A stretch of DNA of 64,000 nucleotides, taken from Chloroflexi bacterium TSY. Lineage in GTDB: Bacteria; Chloroflexota; Anaerolineae; Caldilineales; Caldilineaceae. How positions within the stretch are numbered: position 1 is the stretch's first letter; each line of letters starts with the position of its first letter. The notes below the pieces were generated by a model, which worked only from the letters and a program-made list of their open reading frames with translations, did no database searches and was not told the DNA's origin. This document shows, piece by piece, positions 9,882-19,720 of this stretch. The stretch is from assembly GCA_019217005.1 (NCBI GenBank), contig JAHBNG010000006.1, positions 1 through 64,000 of the forward strand, written 5' to 3'. Made by a program: the position numbers and the translations under genes.

Positions 9882-11243
9882 ATGGGAGCTCCTCAGACAT
9901 TTGCCCAAAAAGCCCTCGCACGCGCTGCCGGATTGGATACCGTCGAAATTGGCCAGATTATTGATGTACAACCTGATGTTGTAATGAGCCACGACAATAC
10001 TGCTGCGATTCGCTTGATCTGGCAAGAATTTGGTCAAAAACACGTTGCGATACCAGAACGGCTGGCCATCACGCTCGATCACGCCGTCCCGGCGCCAACG
10101 ACGCGTCATGCATTGAATCATGCCGAAATTCGTTCGTTTGTGGCAGAGCAGGGCATCCAGAATTTTTTTGAGGCAGGACGCGGCATTTGCCATCAGGTGT
10201 TGAGCGAAGAAGCAATCGTTCTGCCGGGGCAGACAATTCTTGGATCCGATTCTCATACACCGCATTTTGGTTGGATGGGTGCTTTTGGAGCGGGGATTGG
10301 GCGTAGTGAAGTCGCTGTTCTGTGGGCCACAGGTGAGCTTTGGCTGCGCGTACCGGACTCGATACGTATTACACTTGAAGGCACACTGCCGACTGGTGTG
10401 ACGGCGAAGGATTTTGCATTGCGCATCATTGGTGATCTCGGAGCAGACGGTGGACTCTACGCATCAGTTGAGTTTGGCGGTTCGGGGATTGAGGAAATGT
10501 CTTTGGACTCGCGCATGATTCTGCCCAATATGATGGCGGAGTTTGGGGCAAAAAATGCCTATTGCGCACCCGATCAACAAGTGGTTGATTATCTGGCAAT
10601 GGGCAAAGTGCGACGAGCTTGGCGCTTAAGTCAGGAAAAAGTCGCTGATTCTCGGCTGACTGTTTTTCAACCTGACCGATTTCAGGATGAGATTGCTGAA
10701 GCAAAAGCTGACATTGCAGGTCAGTGTCTTTATCCTGACTTGGCTGCCTCGTATTGCGCAACGTATCAATATGAAGCCACAGGTCTAGAACCATATGTTG
10801 CCTGTCCCCATACAGTAGACAATGTCGTACCCCTATCTGATATTGCCGGTACACCAGTTCAACAGGCATTCGTGGGCACGTGTACGAATGGTCGCCTGGA
10901 AGATATTGCAGCTGCGGCGGAAGTTGTCCAAGGACGGCGTCTAGCCACTGGAACACGCCTGTTGGTGATTCCCTGTTCGAGTCAAGTTCTGCAGGATGCA
11001 ACGGAGCAAGGTTACATTCAAATGCTGGTCGAAGCCGGTGCCATGATTGGGACGCCCGGTTGTGGTCCATGTATGGGCAATCACATGGGGATTCCCGCAC
11101 CGGGCGAGGTGACGATCTCGAGTGCCAATCGCAATTTTCGGGGGCGTATGGGAACGGCAGAATCCGAGATATATTTGGCCAATCCGGCTGTGGTAGCGGC
11201 ATCAGCGGTAATGGGTGTGATTGCTGATCCGCGGGAGATTTAG
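9882..11243 (+). CDS. lysT: Homoaconitase large subunit
   Basis: 453-aa aconitase-family protein that, with LysU, converts homocitrate to homoisocitrate. The 4Fe-4S ligands are visible as [16 protein letters not shown] and [36 protein letters not shown] is the usual aconitase substrate region. Length fits a stand-alone LeuC-like large subunit. It starts 4 bp after lysS, implying co-translation. LeuC is the alternative reading, but its place between homocitrate synthase and a small subunit in a LysW cluster supports homoaconitase. Confidence 0.88.
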   Translation: MGAPQTFAQKALARAAGLDTVEIGQIIDVQPDVVMSHDNTAAIRLIWQEFGQKHVAIPERLAITLDHAVPAPTTRHALNHAEIRSFVAEQGIQNFFEAGRGICHQVLSEEAIVLPGQTILGSDSHTPHFGWMGAFGAGIGRSEVAVLWATGELWLRVPDSIRITLEGTLPTGVTAKDFALRIIGDLGADGGLYASVEFGGSGIEEMSLDSRMILPNMMAEFGAKNAYCAPDQQVVDYLAMGKVRRAWRLSQEKVADSRLTVFQPDRFQDEIAEAKADIAGQCLYPDLAASYCATYQYEATGLEPYVACPHTVDNVVPLSDIAGTPVQQAFVGTCTNGRLEDIAAAAEVVQGRRLATGTRLLVIPCSSQVLQDATEQGYIQMLVEAGAMIGTPGCGPCMGNHMGIPAPGEVTISSANRNFRGRMGTAESEIYLANPAVVAASAVMGVIADPREI

Positions 11244-11310
11244 AGACGCCCACGTCTCAACTATACTGAGCAGCGCCATAAAATAACACTATTTAGTTGA
11301 GAAAGAATGT

Positions 11311-11316
11311 TATAAT
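11311..11316 (+). promoter_or_regulatory. Possible -10 element upstream of lysU
   Basis: A perfect TATAAT lies 46 bp before the lysU ATG in the 118-bp gap after lysT. No good -35 element was found at the correct distance, so this is weak evidence for an internal promoter. Confidence 0.25.
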
Positions 11317-11361
11317 GTGCTGCTGCGGAGTATAACGTCAATTCTACAGGAATGATCATTT

Positions 11362-11859
11362 ATGATCTTACGAGGTACGGCCTGGAAATATGGAGACGAC
11401 GTCAACACAGACGTCATCTTTCCGGGAAAATACACCTATACTTTACGTGAGCGGGACGAGATTGCTCGACATGCTCTTGAAGATCTCGATCCCTCTTTTG
11501 CCGAAGCTGTGCAGCCGGGTGATGTTGTTGTTGCTGGACGCAATTGGGGCTGTGGGTCTAGCCGTGAACAAGCTGCCACTTGCTTGGTCTATAACGGAGT
11601 TGGTGCAGTCATTGCTGAGAGCTTTGGTCGCATATTTTATCGCAATGCCATCAACAGTGGATTGCTGGCGATTGCTGCACCAAGCGCTGCCAAAGCAATA
11701 GAGTCGGGCGAAAGGGTCACGATCTCTTTAGAGAACCAATTGATTCGCTGTGCGGCAGGAGAATATACGTTTCCAGCTTTTAGCCCGACGATTTTGGGCA
11801 TTGTTCAGGCCGGTGGATTGGTTGCGTATACGAAACGGAAACTAACGGGTCAAGTTTAG
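11362..11859 (+). CDS. lysU: Homoaconitase small subunit
   Basis: 165-aa aconitase swivel-domain protein, partner of LysT. The motifs [14 protein letters not shown] and [20 protein letters not shown] are the substrate-recognition loops of LeuD/LysU proteins, followed by [19 protein letters not shown]. Length is right for the stand-alone small subunit. It is separated from lysT by 118 bp containing a TATAAT. Its stop is followed at once by an inverted-repeat element (11860-11938) that could fold in the mRNA. Confidence 0.9.
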   Translation: MILRGTAWKYGDDVNTDVIFPGKYTYTLRERDEIARHALEDLDPSFAEAVQPGDVVVAGRNWGCGSSREQAATCLVYNGVGAVIAESFGRIFYRNAINSGLLAIAAPSAAKAIESGERVTISLENQLIRCAAGEYTFPAFSPTILGIVQAGGLVAYTKRKLTGQV

Positions 11860-11938
11860 GGTGGTATGCCAAATTGTGTGGTTATTCGATTTTTCTCTGA
11901 CTGCGAACGGTAAATTACACAATTTCTGCTATACCACC
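11860..11938. repeat. 79-bp inverted-repeat element, family IR-79 copy 2
   Basis: Same length and ends as 4105-4183 (GGTGGTATGCCAAATTGTGT ... ACACAATTTCTGCTATACCACC) with the central CTCTGACTG block. It begins on the base after the lysU stop codon and could act as an mRNA 3' hairpin within the operon. Confidence 0.75.
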
Positions 11939-11996
11939 AATTTTAAGGTGTTGACGTGACGCAGACTCCAGTTCTTCGACTAGAGATTTGTTGAAT

Positions 11997-12443
11997 ATGA
12001 AGAAGTGGTTGATGCGTCTTGCCTTTTTGGGGATGCGTATGCGTTGGCGTCTGTTGCGCCCCATTACGCTTGGCGTACGCGTTATTTTGATTCAAGATGA
12101 GCAGGTTCTGTTAGTCAAACATACGTATATGCCTAAGTGGTATCTGCCGGGGGGAGCTGTGAAACGAGGTGAGACGCTTGTTGATGCTGCCCGGCGAGAA
12201 GCACAGGAGGAGACCGGGGCCATCATGCAGTCGGAGCCCGAGCTATTTCGCATATACAGCGTTCTCTTCGGCGGGAAAAGTGACCACACGGCGACATATA
12301 TATCGCACGATTTTAGACTTGAGCAACGGCTTGATCAGTGGGAGATCGAAGAGGTCGGTTACTTTGCTCTAACAGTACTGCCTGCTGATATATCAAAGGG
12401 AACGAGAGAGATCATTGCGGACTATGTCGCAAGTCAAAAATAG
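11997..12443 (+). CDS. Nudix hydrolase
   Basis: 148-aa Nudix protein. The Nudix box GX5EX7REUXEEXGU is intact: GGAVKRGETLVDAARREAQE, then ETGAI. It is preceded by a basic, hydrophobic N-terminus (KKWLMRLAFLGMRMRWRLLR) that could touch membrane. A TTG at 11988 extends the frame by three residues; ATG 11997 is chosen. It hydrolyses a nucleoside diphosphate derivative linked to another group, X, which cannot be named. It lies between lysU and lysW, and Nudix genes are not known components of the AAA pathway, so it is a passenger or an unrecognised accessory. Confidence 0.88.
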   Translation: MKKWLMRLAFLGMRMRWRLLRPITLGVRVILIQDEQVLLVKHTYMPKWYLPGGAVKRGETLVDAARREAQEETGAIMQSEPELFRIYSVLFGGKSDHTATYISHDFRLEQRLDQWEIEEVGYFALTVLPADISKGTREIIADYVASQK

Positions 12444-12500
12444 TGAATTTCGGATAGTGATCAAGGCATTTTAAAAGATTTACATGATCCACAAAGCCAC

Positions 12501-12589
12501 TTAGTGCTTATCCGGAAAGTTCTGTTACGGTGCATTCTTACTCGAGAAGCTAGCTGGACTCGCAACCACTTTTCGGATAGGTTCTTAGT
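12501..12589. repeat. 89-bp inverted-repeat element IR-89, copy 1
   Basis: Ends TTAGTGCTTATCCGGAAAGT and ACTTTTCGGATAGGTTCTTA are imperfectly complementary, with CTCGAG at the centre. A copy of identical length is at 35615-35703. Lies in the 314-bp gap before lysW. Confidence 0.7.
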
Positions 12590-12635
12590 GAGCACAAAGC
12601 AAAGACGGCTCAATTGGACTATGAGGTTGACAAGT

Positions 12636-12703
12636 GTAGGTCACAGGCGTCGTGTGATTTGGTTCCATTGAAGCAGCTGTGTCACTCCGGAGAAGTGACC
12701 TAC
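12636..12703. repeat. Inverted repeat upstream of lysW
   Basis: GTAGGTCAC (12636-12644) pairs with GTGACCTAC (12695-12703), with the arms enclosing about 50 bp including CTCCGGAG. It lies 55 bp before the lysW start and could be a regulator site or a small mobile remnant. The remainder of the gap 12444-12757 shows no gene. Confidence 0.45.
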
Positions 12704-12757
12704 GATCTGCCATTGATTTTTTGGATTAGTCTAATCTACAATTAGGAGAATGTTATT

Positions 12758-12937
12758 ATGGAAACTGTTACAGGTGAGGCAAATTGCACAGTATGCGAGG
12801 CAGTCGTTGAACTGGTTGGTGTCATGCAGCATGAAGTAACCCAATGTCCGGAATGCGGAATCGATTTGGAGGTTGTTGAAATTCATCCGCTAAAGCTTGA
12901 TTTGGCGCCGGAAGAAGAAGAAGACTGGGGCGAATAA
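12758..12937 (+). CDS. lysW: LysW amino-group carrier protein
   Basis: 59-aa acidic carrier protein. Its C-terminal EEEEDWGE is the recognition tail: the last glutamate's gamma-carboxyl is joined to the alpha-amino group of aminoadipate by LysX. Two zinc-binding pairs are visible, NCTVC and QCPECG. The ATG at 12758 follows AGGAGA by 8 bp. The stop overlaps the lysX start by one base (TAATG), showing translational coupling. It protects the amino group and is the handle recognised by LysZ, LysY, LysJ and LysK. In some relatives it also serves arginine synthesis with glutamate. Confidence 0.95.
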   Translation: METVTGEANCTVCEAVVELVGVMQHEVTQCPECGIDLEVVEIHPLKLDLAPEEEEDWGE

Positions 12938-13869
12938 TGAATATTGCTGTGCTCTATAGCCGTGTGCGTGCCGAAGAAAAATTGTTGTTTCAAGCGTTGC
13001 AAAAGCGAGGAATTGAGTTCGATCTGATAGATGATCGCAACTTAACCTTTGAAATTACGCCAGGCAAGCGTTATGCAGAACAGTATGCACACTATGATGT
13101 GATTGTAGAACGCTGCATCAATCATGGACGCGCTCTCTACAGTCTCCGAATCTTGAATGATCGTGACATTAAAACTGTAAACACTGCCCAGGTTGCCGAC
13201 AATTGTGGTAACAAGATTCAGATGACGAGTGCGCTCAGTGCTGCCAAGGTCCCATCGCCCCGTACGCTCATTGCCTTTACACCGGAAAGTGCATTGGAAG
13301 CCATTGAAGATCTGGGGTATCCCGTGGTATTGAAGCCAGCTGTTGGTTCCTGGGGACGTCTTCTTAGCAAAGTGAATGATCGAGAAGCTGCCGAAGCGAT
13401 TCTTGAACATAAGAAAACGCTGGGTAGCTATCATCATGGCATCTTTTATATTCAAGAGTACATTAACAAGCCGATGCGGGACATTCGCGCATTCGTTGTG
13501 GGCGACGAGACAATCTGTGCAATTTATCGGAGTTCGCCTCACTGGATTACAAACACGGCGCGTGCGGGCCAATCGAGTAATTGTCCAATTACGCCTGAAC
13601 TGAACGATCTGTGCGTGCAAGCCGCGACAGCAGTGGGGGGTGGGATTGTGGCCATCGATGTGCTAGAGGATCCAGAGCGTGGTCTTCTTGTCAATGAAGT
13701 AAACTATACGATGGAGTACCGCAATAGCATTGAACCCACTGGTGTTGATATTCCTGATCGGATGGTCGATTTTATCCTAGATGTAGGTCGGAACGGCTGG
13801 GCGGCTGCCAACAGATGGAAGAGTGAACAACCTCACCATCAACCGGTTTCGTTAACGGCTGCAGATTGA
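12937..13869 (+). CDS. lysX: LysW-aminoadipate ligase (ATP-grasp)
   Basis: 310-aa ATP-grasp enzyme of the RimK/LysX family, joining alpha-aminoadipate to the C-terminal Glu of LysW with ATP. ATP-grasp features: [40 protein letters not shown], and the metal-binding [16 protein letters not shown]. Start overlaps the lysW stop by one base. The adjacent lysW, Y, Z, J and K genes support the assignment. Whether it also accepts glutamate (ArgX activity) cannot be decided by eye. Confidence 0.93.
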   Translation: MNIAVLYSRVRAEEKLLFQALQKRGIEFDLIDDRNLTFEITPGKRYAEQYAHYDVIVERCINHGRALYSLRILNDRDIKTVNTAQVADNCGNKIQMTSALSAAKVPSPRTLIAFTPESALEAIEDLGYPVVLKPAVGSWGRLLSKVNDREAAEAILEHKKTLGSYHHGIFYIQEYINKPMRDIRAFVVGDETICAIYRSSPHWITNTARAGQSSNCPITPELNDLCVQAATAVGGGIVAIDVLEDPERGLLVNEVNYTMEYRNSIEPTGVDIPDRMVDFILDVGRNGWAAANRWKSEQPHHQPVSLTAAD

Positions 13870-14128
13870 ATCAGGTATCACTCATTTTCTGCGCTTACTA
13901 TACGGAATATATTTGCTTACTCTGTTAACATTCTACGTCTGCAATACCCAAATATAGTAGTCAATTCGTTGGATGCCCCTAGATAGCTGGGGATAACTGG
14001 GGAAAAACTGGGGACACAGGGGTTGATATGGTGATAACATCAGCCATTATTTGATTTCGTATAGTTTTTTTGTTAACAATTGTTCATTCTATTTTTTAGT
14101 TATTAACATTTTGCGTCTGGATTCTACT
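13870..14128 (+). other. AT-rich gap between lysX and lysY with short repeats
   Basis: 259 bp without a gene. It holds two related 20-bp blocks (TTAACATTCTACGTCTG at about 13927 and TTAACATTTTGCGTCTGG at about 14104), a run of CTGGGGA-like units at 13988-14019, and a TTCGTATAG motif near 14056. Possibly a separate promoter region for lysY; no clear -35/-10 pair was identified. Confidence 0.4.
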
Positions 14129-15184
14129 ATGTCCGAAAAGCTCCGAGTGTCTATTGTTGGTGCATCTGGTTATGCTGGTGGCGAGCTGTTGCGTTTGCTA
14201 TCTGAGCATGAGATGGTCGAGATTCAGCAGGCAACAAGTGAACGCCATACTGGTTCGTATATTCATTTTATCCATCCTAATTTCCGTGGACGTTCTCGGC
14301 TCAAATTTGTAAGCGCAAATGAACTAACCCCATGTGATTTACTCTTTCTGGGTCTACCACATGGCGGCTCTATGAAACGGGTTGATGATTTTGTCGCACT
14401 TGCGCCCCGGCTGATCGATCTGAGTGCAGACTTTCGCTTGCGCGATCCGGATGATTATGTAACGTGGTATGACAAGCCGCACGCGGCCCCAAATTGGTTA
14501 ACCAAGTTTGTCTATGGATTGCCAGAGCTAAACCGTGAACAGATTCGGGGGCACTCATATGTCAGTGGCGTTGGCTGCAATGCGACAGCCACCAATCTAG
14601 CAATATATCCCTTGTTTGCTGCCAATTTGGTTGATGAAACACGTGACATGATCTGTGAGTTGAAGGTTGGGAGCAGTGAAGGGGGGAATCGCTCCAGCGA
14701 CGCGACTCATCATCCAGAACGAGCACGCGTGATGCGCAGCTTTGCGCCGACGGGACATCGACATACAGCTGAGGTGCTCCAGATGCTTCGGCAGCTTGGT
14801 AGCAAAAGCAATATTCATTTGAGCGCCACCGCCGTTGACAATGTGCGCGGAGTCTTGGCCACTGCTCATGTGTTCCTCAAGCCCGGCACAAACGAGCGAG
14901 ATCTGTGGCGCGCTTATCGACAAACCTATAACGATGAACCATTCGTTCGTATAGTTAAAGAAAAACGTGGGGTCTATCGTTATCCTGAACCAAAGATTTT
15001 AGCTGGCAGTAACTATGCTGATGTTGGGTTTGAGTATGATGAGAAGACGGGGCGTGTTGTGGCTCTTTGCGCAATTGATAACTTAGTAAAGGGCGCGGCA
15101 GGCACGGCTGTGCAATGTATGAACCTGATGCTCGGATGGGATGAGACGATGGGGCTGACATTTCCTGGATTACATCCAATATGA
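14129..15184 (+). CDS. lysY: LysW-aminoadipyl-phosphate reductase (ArgC-like)
   Basis: 351-aa NADPH-dependent reductase of the ArgC family, making LysW-aminoadipate semialdehyde. The Rossmann motif VSIVGASGYAGGELLRLL is at the N-terminus and the catalytic cysteine lies in SGVGCNATATNLAIYP. HRHTAEVLQMLRQLG and the C-terminal NLVKGAAGTAVQCMN are family-typical. The frame extends to 14051, but ATG 14129 starts directly at the conserved region. It may also reduce the LysW-glutamyl intermediate for arginine synthesis; no separate argC is present here. Confidence 0.92.
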   Translation: MSEKLRVSIVGASGYAGGELLRLLSEHEMVEIQQATSERHTGSYIHFIHPNFRGRSRLKFVSANELTPCDLLFLGLPHGGSMKRVDDFVALAPRLIDLSADFRLRDPDDYVTWYDKPHAAPNWLTKFVYGLPELNREQIRGHSYVSGVGCNATATNLAIYPLFAANLVDETRDMICELKVGSSEGGNRSSDATHHPERARVMRSFAPTGHRHTAEVLQMLRQLGSKSNIHLSATAVDNVRGVLATAHVFLKPGTNERDLWRAYRQTYNDEPFVRIVKEKRGVYRYPEPKILAGSNYADVGFEYDEKTGRVVALCAIDNLVKGAAGTAVQCMNLMLGWDETMGLTFPGLHPI

Positions 15185-15256
15185 TCGTTTTATCCCGCAT
15201 TCATGGTGTGGATGATTTTGAAATTCTGACTACCCTTTACTGGAAATCATAAGAGA

Positions 15257-15925
15257 ATGGCAAGCGATCAACAACCCTCCGGTCCCGTAAATGTACAAGA
15301 ATATTTGGCGCGCGGTGACGCAACTGGCTGGTTCGATGAGGTGTATCAACGCGCTGACCGAAAGAGTGGTGCTGTTCCATGGGCCTGTATGGAACCGCGT
15401 CCGGCTTTTGCCGAATGGTTAATGGCAACAAATTTACAAGGCGACGGCAAAAAGGCCCTGGTTGTTGCATGTGGTCTAGGTGACGATTCCGAAGCATTAG
15501 CCGATCGCGGTTTTGCTGTGACTGCTTTTGATATTGCACCAACCGCCATCGAGTGGTGTCATGAGCGTTGGCCTGATTCAAGTGTTGAGTATCTGGTCGC
15601 CGATATGTTTGACCCACCGTATGAGTGGTTGGAAAACTATGACTTTGTCGTCGAAGATTTTACTGTTCAGGCACTTCCTCTCGACATTCGTGAAAAGTCT
15701 ATTGCTGCGATTACCCAGTTTGTTGCACCGGGGGGAACGTTGCTGTTGATTTGCATTGGCACAGATTCCGCTGAAGAACGCTCTGGTCCTCCCTGGCCAT
15801 TGACGCGAGAAGAGGTTGCACTCTTTGCACGGGATGGATTGGTCGAAACGAGGTTTGAGGAGCTGCCGCCAAGTGGCAATTCGGCTGCTGTTCGTTGGCG
15901 GGTAGAGTTTAAGCGTGAGAAATAA
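15257..15925 (+). CDS. Class I SAM-dependent methyltransferase
   Basis: 222-aa methyltransferase. The SAM-binding motif I reads KALVVACGLGDDSEALADRG and motif II VTAFDIAPTAIEW; later strands are VEYLVADMF and APGGTLLLICIG. It resembles the thiopurine/TPMT-like small-molecule group. It lies between lysY and lysZ, with its stop 4 bp before the chosen lysZ ATG, so it is an integral member of the operon. No methylation step is known in the LysW pathway, so the role is unknown. It may be a passenger. Confidence 0.85.
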   Translation: MASDQQPSGPVNVQEYLARGDATGWFDEVYQRADRKSGAVPWACMEPRPAFAEWLMATNLQGDGKKALVVACGLGDDSEALADRGFAVTAFDIAPTAIEWCHERWPDSSVEYLVADMFDPPYEWLENYDFVVEDFTVQALPLDIREKSIAAITQFVAPGGTLLLICIGTDSAEERSGPPWPLTREEVALFARDGLVETRFEELPPSGNSAAVRWRVEFKREK

Positions 15926-15929
15926 GAGT

Positions 15930-16733
15930 ATGATTGTCATAAAAGTAGGCGGTGGTCAAGATTTAAACATCGATGCGATTGTTGAGGACATCGTCAATCT
16001 GTCCGCAACCGGACAGTCGCTGCTATTGGTCCACGGAGGTGCCGAAACAACAAACGAGGTCGCCAAAGCGCTTGGGCATCCGCCCCAATTTGTCACAAGC
16101 GAAAGTGGATACGAGAGCCGACGCACCGATCGCCGGACCCTTGAAATTTTTGAGATGGTCTATTGTGGTCAGCTCAATAAGATGTGGGTTGAGAAATTGC
16201 AAACGGCAGGTGTGAATGCGATTGGTTTGAGTGGGTTGGATGGCCGTATCTTTGAAGGAAGGCGCAAGGATAAGTTGCGTGTGCGCATCAATGGACGGCG
16301 CATGGTTTTGCGGGATGATTGGACGGGCATTGTTGAACGGGTTAATGTTGACTTGCTGCGTCTGCTCGTGGATGCTGGCTACCTAACCGTTCTGACGCCA
16401 CCAGGCGCCTCTGACAAAGGAGAAGCGATCAACGTAGATGGCGACCGGGCCGCGGCGATGGTGGCTGCTGCGTTCAATGCAGAGGCATTGGTGATCTTGA
16501 GCAATGTCCCAGGACTGCTGCGCGATTTTCCAGACGAATCAAGTTTAATCCGCCAGATTCCGCGTGCCAAAGCCGATGACTTTATGCAGTTTGCAGAAGG
16601 ACGTATGAAGAAGAAGGTGATGGGCGCTGTTGAAGCCATTGCCGAAGGAGTTCAGCGCGTTGTTTTGGCAGACGGGCGCATCGAACAACCGATTACAAAA
16701 GCACTGGCTGGCGAGGGAACACAGATAAAGTGA
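15930..16733 (+). CDS. lysZ: LysW-aminoadipate kinase (ArgB-like)
   Basis: 267-aa amino-acid kinase family protein that phosphorylates the side-chain carboxyl of LysW-bound aminoadipate. The N-terminal MIVIKVGGG and LLLVHGGAETTNEVAKAL are the ATP/substrate loops; NVDGDRAAAMVAAAFNAEAL and the C-terminal RMKKKVMGAVEAIAEG follow. An upstream in-frame start at 15915 would overlap the methyltransferase gene; ATG 15930 places MIVIKVGGG at the terminus as in the family. Confidence 0.92.
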   Translation: MIVIKVGGGQDLNIDAIVEDIVNLSATGQSLLLVHGGAETTNEVAKALGHPPQFVTSESGYESRRTDRRTLEIFEMVYCGQLNKMWVEKLQTAGVNAIGLSGLDGRIFEGRRKDKLRVRINGRRMVLRDDWTGIVERVNVDLLRLLVDAGYLTVLTPPGASDKGEAINVDGDRAAAMVAAAFNAEALVILSNVPGLLRDFPDESSLIRQIPRAKADDFMQFAEGRMKKKVMGAVEAIAEGVQRVVLADGRIEQPITKALAGEGTQIK

Positions 16734-16797
16734 GCCCTTCCCCGGCCAATGATTCACGATCAAGAATTGTTATTAACAAATCAAAAGGAGCTCCCTC

Positions 16798-18003
16798 ATG
16801 TCGACAACTGTCATGGAACTCGGTGTCATGGAACTTGACTACGCTTCTATTGAAGCCGCTATTTTGGGCGGCACAACCGCTCGCCGTGGTGAGACTGTTC
16901 TGACGCGCGGTGAAGGTTGCTGGATGTGGGACACGGAGGGGAGGCGCTATCTCGATTTGACGGCTGCGCAAGGAGTGACAATGCTGGGGCATTCTCATCC
17001 TGTTTTGAGCAAAGCGATTGCCGACCAGGCACACCAATTGATTTCGTGCCCTAACTTTTTTTATAATGATACCCGCGCACGTTTTGCCAACAAGCTTTTA
17101 GAGATCTTACCCAATCATCTAACCCATGCATTTTTGTGCAATAGCGGTGCCGAGGCGATTGATGGAGCACTAAAATTTGCTCGTCTTGCCACGGGGCGGA
17201 CGGACATTGTTTCTTGTATGCGCAGCTTTCATGGTCGCACAGTTGGCGCGCTCTCTGTCACTTGGGAGCCAAAATACCGCAAGAAGTTTGCACCGCTGCT
17301 GGACGTGGATTTTGTACCTTACGGCAACCTGGAGAAGCTAGATGCCGCCATCACCGAGCAGACCGCAGCATTGGTGATTGAACCAGTGCAAGGTGAAGGG
17401 GGTGTGAATATGGCTGCGCCAGAATTTTTTGCTGGTGCACAACGTCTTTGTCAGGAACGAGGTGTAATGCTTTTGATTGACGAGATTCAGACTGGCTTTG
17501 GCCGAACAGGAAAATGGTTTGGGCATGAGCATTATGACTTGCAACCCGATATCATCTGCTTGGCCAAAGGACTCGGTGCTGGCTTCCCAATGGGTGCATT
17601 TGCCTACACAGAGTCAGTGCATGAATCGCTCTTCGTGGGTGCGCACGGTACAACTTTTGGCGGCAATCCCCTTGCTTGTGCCGCTGGGCTCGCTGCACTC
17701 GAAACCTATCAGCAGGAGAATCTCATTGAACATGCTGCAGCAATGGGCCATCTGCTTGTGGAGAGGTTGACCGACACCCTTGCAGACCGAAAGATTGTCC
17801 GTGGTATCCGCGGCTTGGGCCTTATGATTGGGATTGACCTACGCGAAAAAGTGGGCAAATATTTGAAAGCATTGATGGAAGAGCAGGGTGTGTTGGCACT
17901 GCCGGCCGGTTCAACCGTACTGCGCCTATTGCCGCCACTGATCATCTCTGAAGAGGAGATTGAGATTGGCGTGCGGGCCATTGCTGAGGTGCTGCCAGAA
18001 TAG
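16798..18003 (+). CDS. lysJ: LysW-gamma-L-lysine aminotransferase (class III, PLP)
   Basis: 401-aa PLP enzyme of the ornithine/acetylornithine aminotransferase class, converting LysW-aminoadipate semialdehyde to LysW-lysine. Visible: [38 protein letters not shown], the aspartate region [16 protein letters not shown], and the Schiff-base lysine in [17 protein letters not shown] strong ribosome site (AAAGGAGCTCC) precedes the ATG. It follows lysZ; the next pathway gene lysK is 484 bp away because a 215-bp element and repeats intervene. Confidence 0.92.
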   Translation: MSTTVMELGVMELDYASIEAAILGGTTARRGETVLTRGEGCWMWDTEGRRYLDLTAAQGVTMLGHSHPVLSKAIADQAHQLISCPNFFYNDTRARFANKLLEILPNHLTHAFLCNSGAEAIDGALKFARLATGRTDIVSCMRSFHGRTVGALSVTWEPKYRKKFAPLLDVDFVPYGNLEKLDAAITEQTAALVIEPVQGEGGVNMAAPEFFAGAQRLCQERGVMLLIDEIQTGFGRTGKWFGHEHYDLQPDIICLAKGLGAGFPMGAFAYTESVHESLFVGAHGTTFGGNPLACAAGLAALETYQQENLIEHAAAMGHLLVERLTDTLADRKIVRGIRGLGLMIGIDLREKVGKYLKALMEEQGVLALPAGSTVLRLLPPLIISEEEIEIGVRAIAEVLPE

Positions 18004-18487
18004 GAGAAAGGCTGAGACTAAGGCTAAGGCTGAGGTTCTGTCGGTGTTTCCAGGTTTGAGAGGCCATGGCTAAGAAAGGTAGGCTGAGGTTGAGGTGTTG
18101 ATGATGCTTCTTGGTTTGATGCCGCTATAAGTACAAGTAAGCATCGATGAAACTGTCTTCCTCAGCCTTCTCCTCAGCCTCAGTAGATCCAAATTTCAGG
18201 TTTTGAGAGAGAATTCTGGCTAAACAGTTGACATAAATACAAATTTGCCAGTCGATATCTAGTTTTTGCGTTAGATTTGGGCGATTTTCAGATATGAAAT
18301 AGGTTGTTTTCTGTAACCGAAATCTGAATAAATGACTCCAAAATCCCTGCAATCTCGACTGAAAATAGCCAAAAACGCCAAATTTGGATCTACTGAGCCT
18401 CGAAATAAATAGTGACACACATAGTAGCAGAGTGCATGGATGAACCTATCTTCCTTAGCCTCCTCCTCAGCCTTAGCCTCATAAGTA
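18004..18487. repeat. AGGCT/AGCCT-rich repeat region around the second MITE-like element
   Basis: The gap between lysJ and lysK is built of short G/T-rich AGGCTGAGG-like units on the left (AGGCTAAGGCTGAGG at 18021-18035) and their complement on the right (CCTCAGCCTTAGCCT at 18465-18479). A roughly 40-bp direct duplication is also visible (from GCATCGATGAAACTGTCTTC near 18141 and GCATGGATGAACCTATCTTC near 18434). The 215-bp element entered one of the AGCCT units. The units offer many AGNCT targets. Confidence 0.65.
18181..18395. mobile_element. 215-bp MITE-like element, copy 2
   Basis: Same length and 16-bp perfect inverted ends (CAGTAGATCCAAATTT) as copy 1; flanked by AGCCT duplications at 18176-18180 and 18396-18400. 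It lies between lysJ and lysK, so it now separates the last gene from the operon. It differs from copy 1 at about two positions. Confidence 0.93.
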
Positions 18488-19714
18488 ATGATGACACAAA
18501 TACCTGATCGCAAACGAGCAATTGAATTACTCACGGGTCTCGTCTCGATCCCTTCGCTTTCGCGGCAAGAAGCTGATGCAAGTCGTTGGCTGGTTGAGCA
18601 GATGGAAGAGCTGGGTTATAGCCGCGCTTATGTGGATGAAGCTGGGAATGCTGTGGGCGAGCTTGGGACAAAGAGTGCTGGGCGTACCGTTGTACTGCTG
18701 GGACATATCGATACTGTCCCTGGTAACATCGAGGTTCGCGTAGTGAACCAAAATGGAGAAGATCTTCTCTACGGGCGCGGCAGCGTGGATGCGAAAGGTC
18801 CACTTGCTACCTTCGTGGCAGCCGTCAGTCGGCTTGGTGAGAAATGGGCAGTAGATAATGATTTTCGTATAGTGGTTGTTGGCGCAGTCGAAGAAGAAGC
18901 AGCCACCAGCAAAGGGGCACGCTATATTGGTCGCCGCTTTGATGGTGAAACGGAACCGATCCCTAACGCCTGTATTATCGGTGAACCAAGTAGCTGGCGA
19001 CGAGTGACGCTTGGTTACAAAGGACGTCTGCTTTTGGAACTTAGCGCTGTTCAGCCCATGGCGCATACAGCAGGACCAGATCCCGGAGTTGCCACCGTCG
19101 CCACCGATTTGTGGAATTGGATTGTGACGGTGAGCAATCAGTTTAATCAAGAGAAGAGCAAAGCATTTGACCAACTGCTTCCCAGCTTGCGCCGGATCAA
19201 TACCAGCACCACTGATGAGATGAATGATTGTGTCGAAATGCAGGTTGGCATCCGCTTGCCTGTTGCGTTTGATGAGACTGAGTTTGTCAAGCAAATTCTT
19301 GGTTGGGCGGCGGAGCGGATTGATGGCCCACTGCCTGATCTTTCCTCGCTTTCCCCTCCACTTCCACATACTCCAATTGAATATCAACTTGATGGTCAAC
19401 AAACAAGGATTGCGATGCGTTTTCATGGTCACGAAGCAGCATGGCGTAGCGATCGGCGCAACGGATTGGTACGCAGCTTCTTGGGCGCTATTCGTCAGTT
19501 GGACTCCACTGTACGACCTGGTTTTGTTGAGAAAACGGGAACAAGCGATATGAACGTTGTTGGACCCCTTTGGCGGTGCCCCGTTCTTGCCTACGGCCCT
19601 GGTGACAGCAAGTTGGACCATACCCCAAACGAACATGTTTCTCTGGATGAATATTGGCGCGCCGTGCAGGTATTGGAGCAGGCTCTGCGGAATCTGGCAC
19701 AGACCGAGATTTAA
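18488..19714 (+). CDS. lysK: LysW-L-lysine hydrolase (M20 family)
   Basis: 408-aa zinc peptidase of the M20/ArgE-DapE type that releases lysine from LysW. Metal and catalytic residues can be seen in [12 protein letters not shown] (His, Asp), [18 protein letters not shown] (Asp), [18 protein letters not shown] (Glu-Glu) and [18 protein letters not shown] carries the C-terminal ligand region. Starts with ATGATG; either may be used. It is somewhat longer than Thermus LysK. It closes the lysine cluster. Confidence 0.9.
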   Translation: MMTQIPDRKRAIELLTGLVSIPSLSRQEADASRWLVEQMEELGYSRAYVDEAGNAVGELGTKSAGRTVVLLGHIDTVPGNIEVRVVNQNGEDLLYGRGSVDAKGPLATFVAAVSRLGEKWAVDNDFRIVVVGAVEEEAATSKGARYIGRRFDGETEPIPNACIIGEPSSWRRVTLGYKGRLLLELSAVQPMAHTAGPDPGVATVATDLWNWIVTVSNQFNQEKSKAFDQLLPSLRRINTSTTDEMNDCVEMQVGIRLPVAFDETEFVKQILGWAAERIDGPLPDLSSLSPPLPHTPIEYQLDGQQTRIAMRFHGHEAAWRSDRRNGLVRSFLGAIRQLDSTVRPGFVEKTGTSDMNVVGPLWRCPVLAYGPGDSKLDHTPNEHVSLDEYWRAVQVLEQALRNLAQTEI

Positions 19715-19720
19715 GTACAA

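Noticed and set aside
18527..19720. 397-aa minus-strand frame opposite lysK
   Set aside because: Antisense shadow; lysK on the plus strand carries clear M20 metal motifs.
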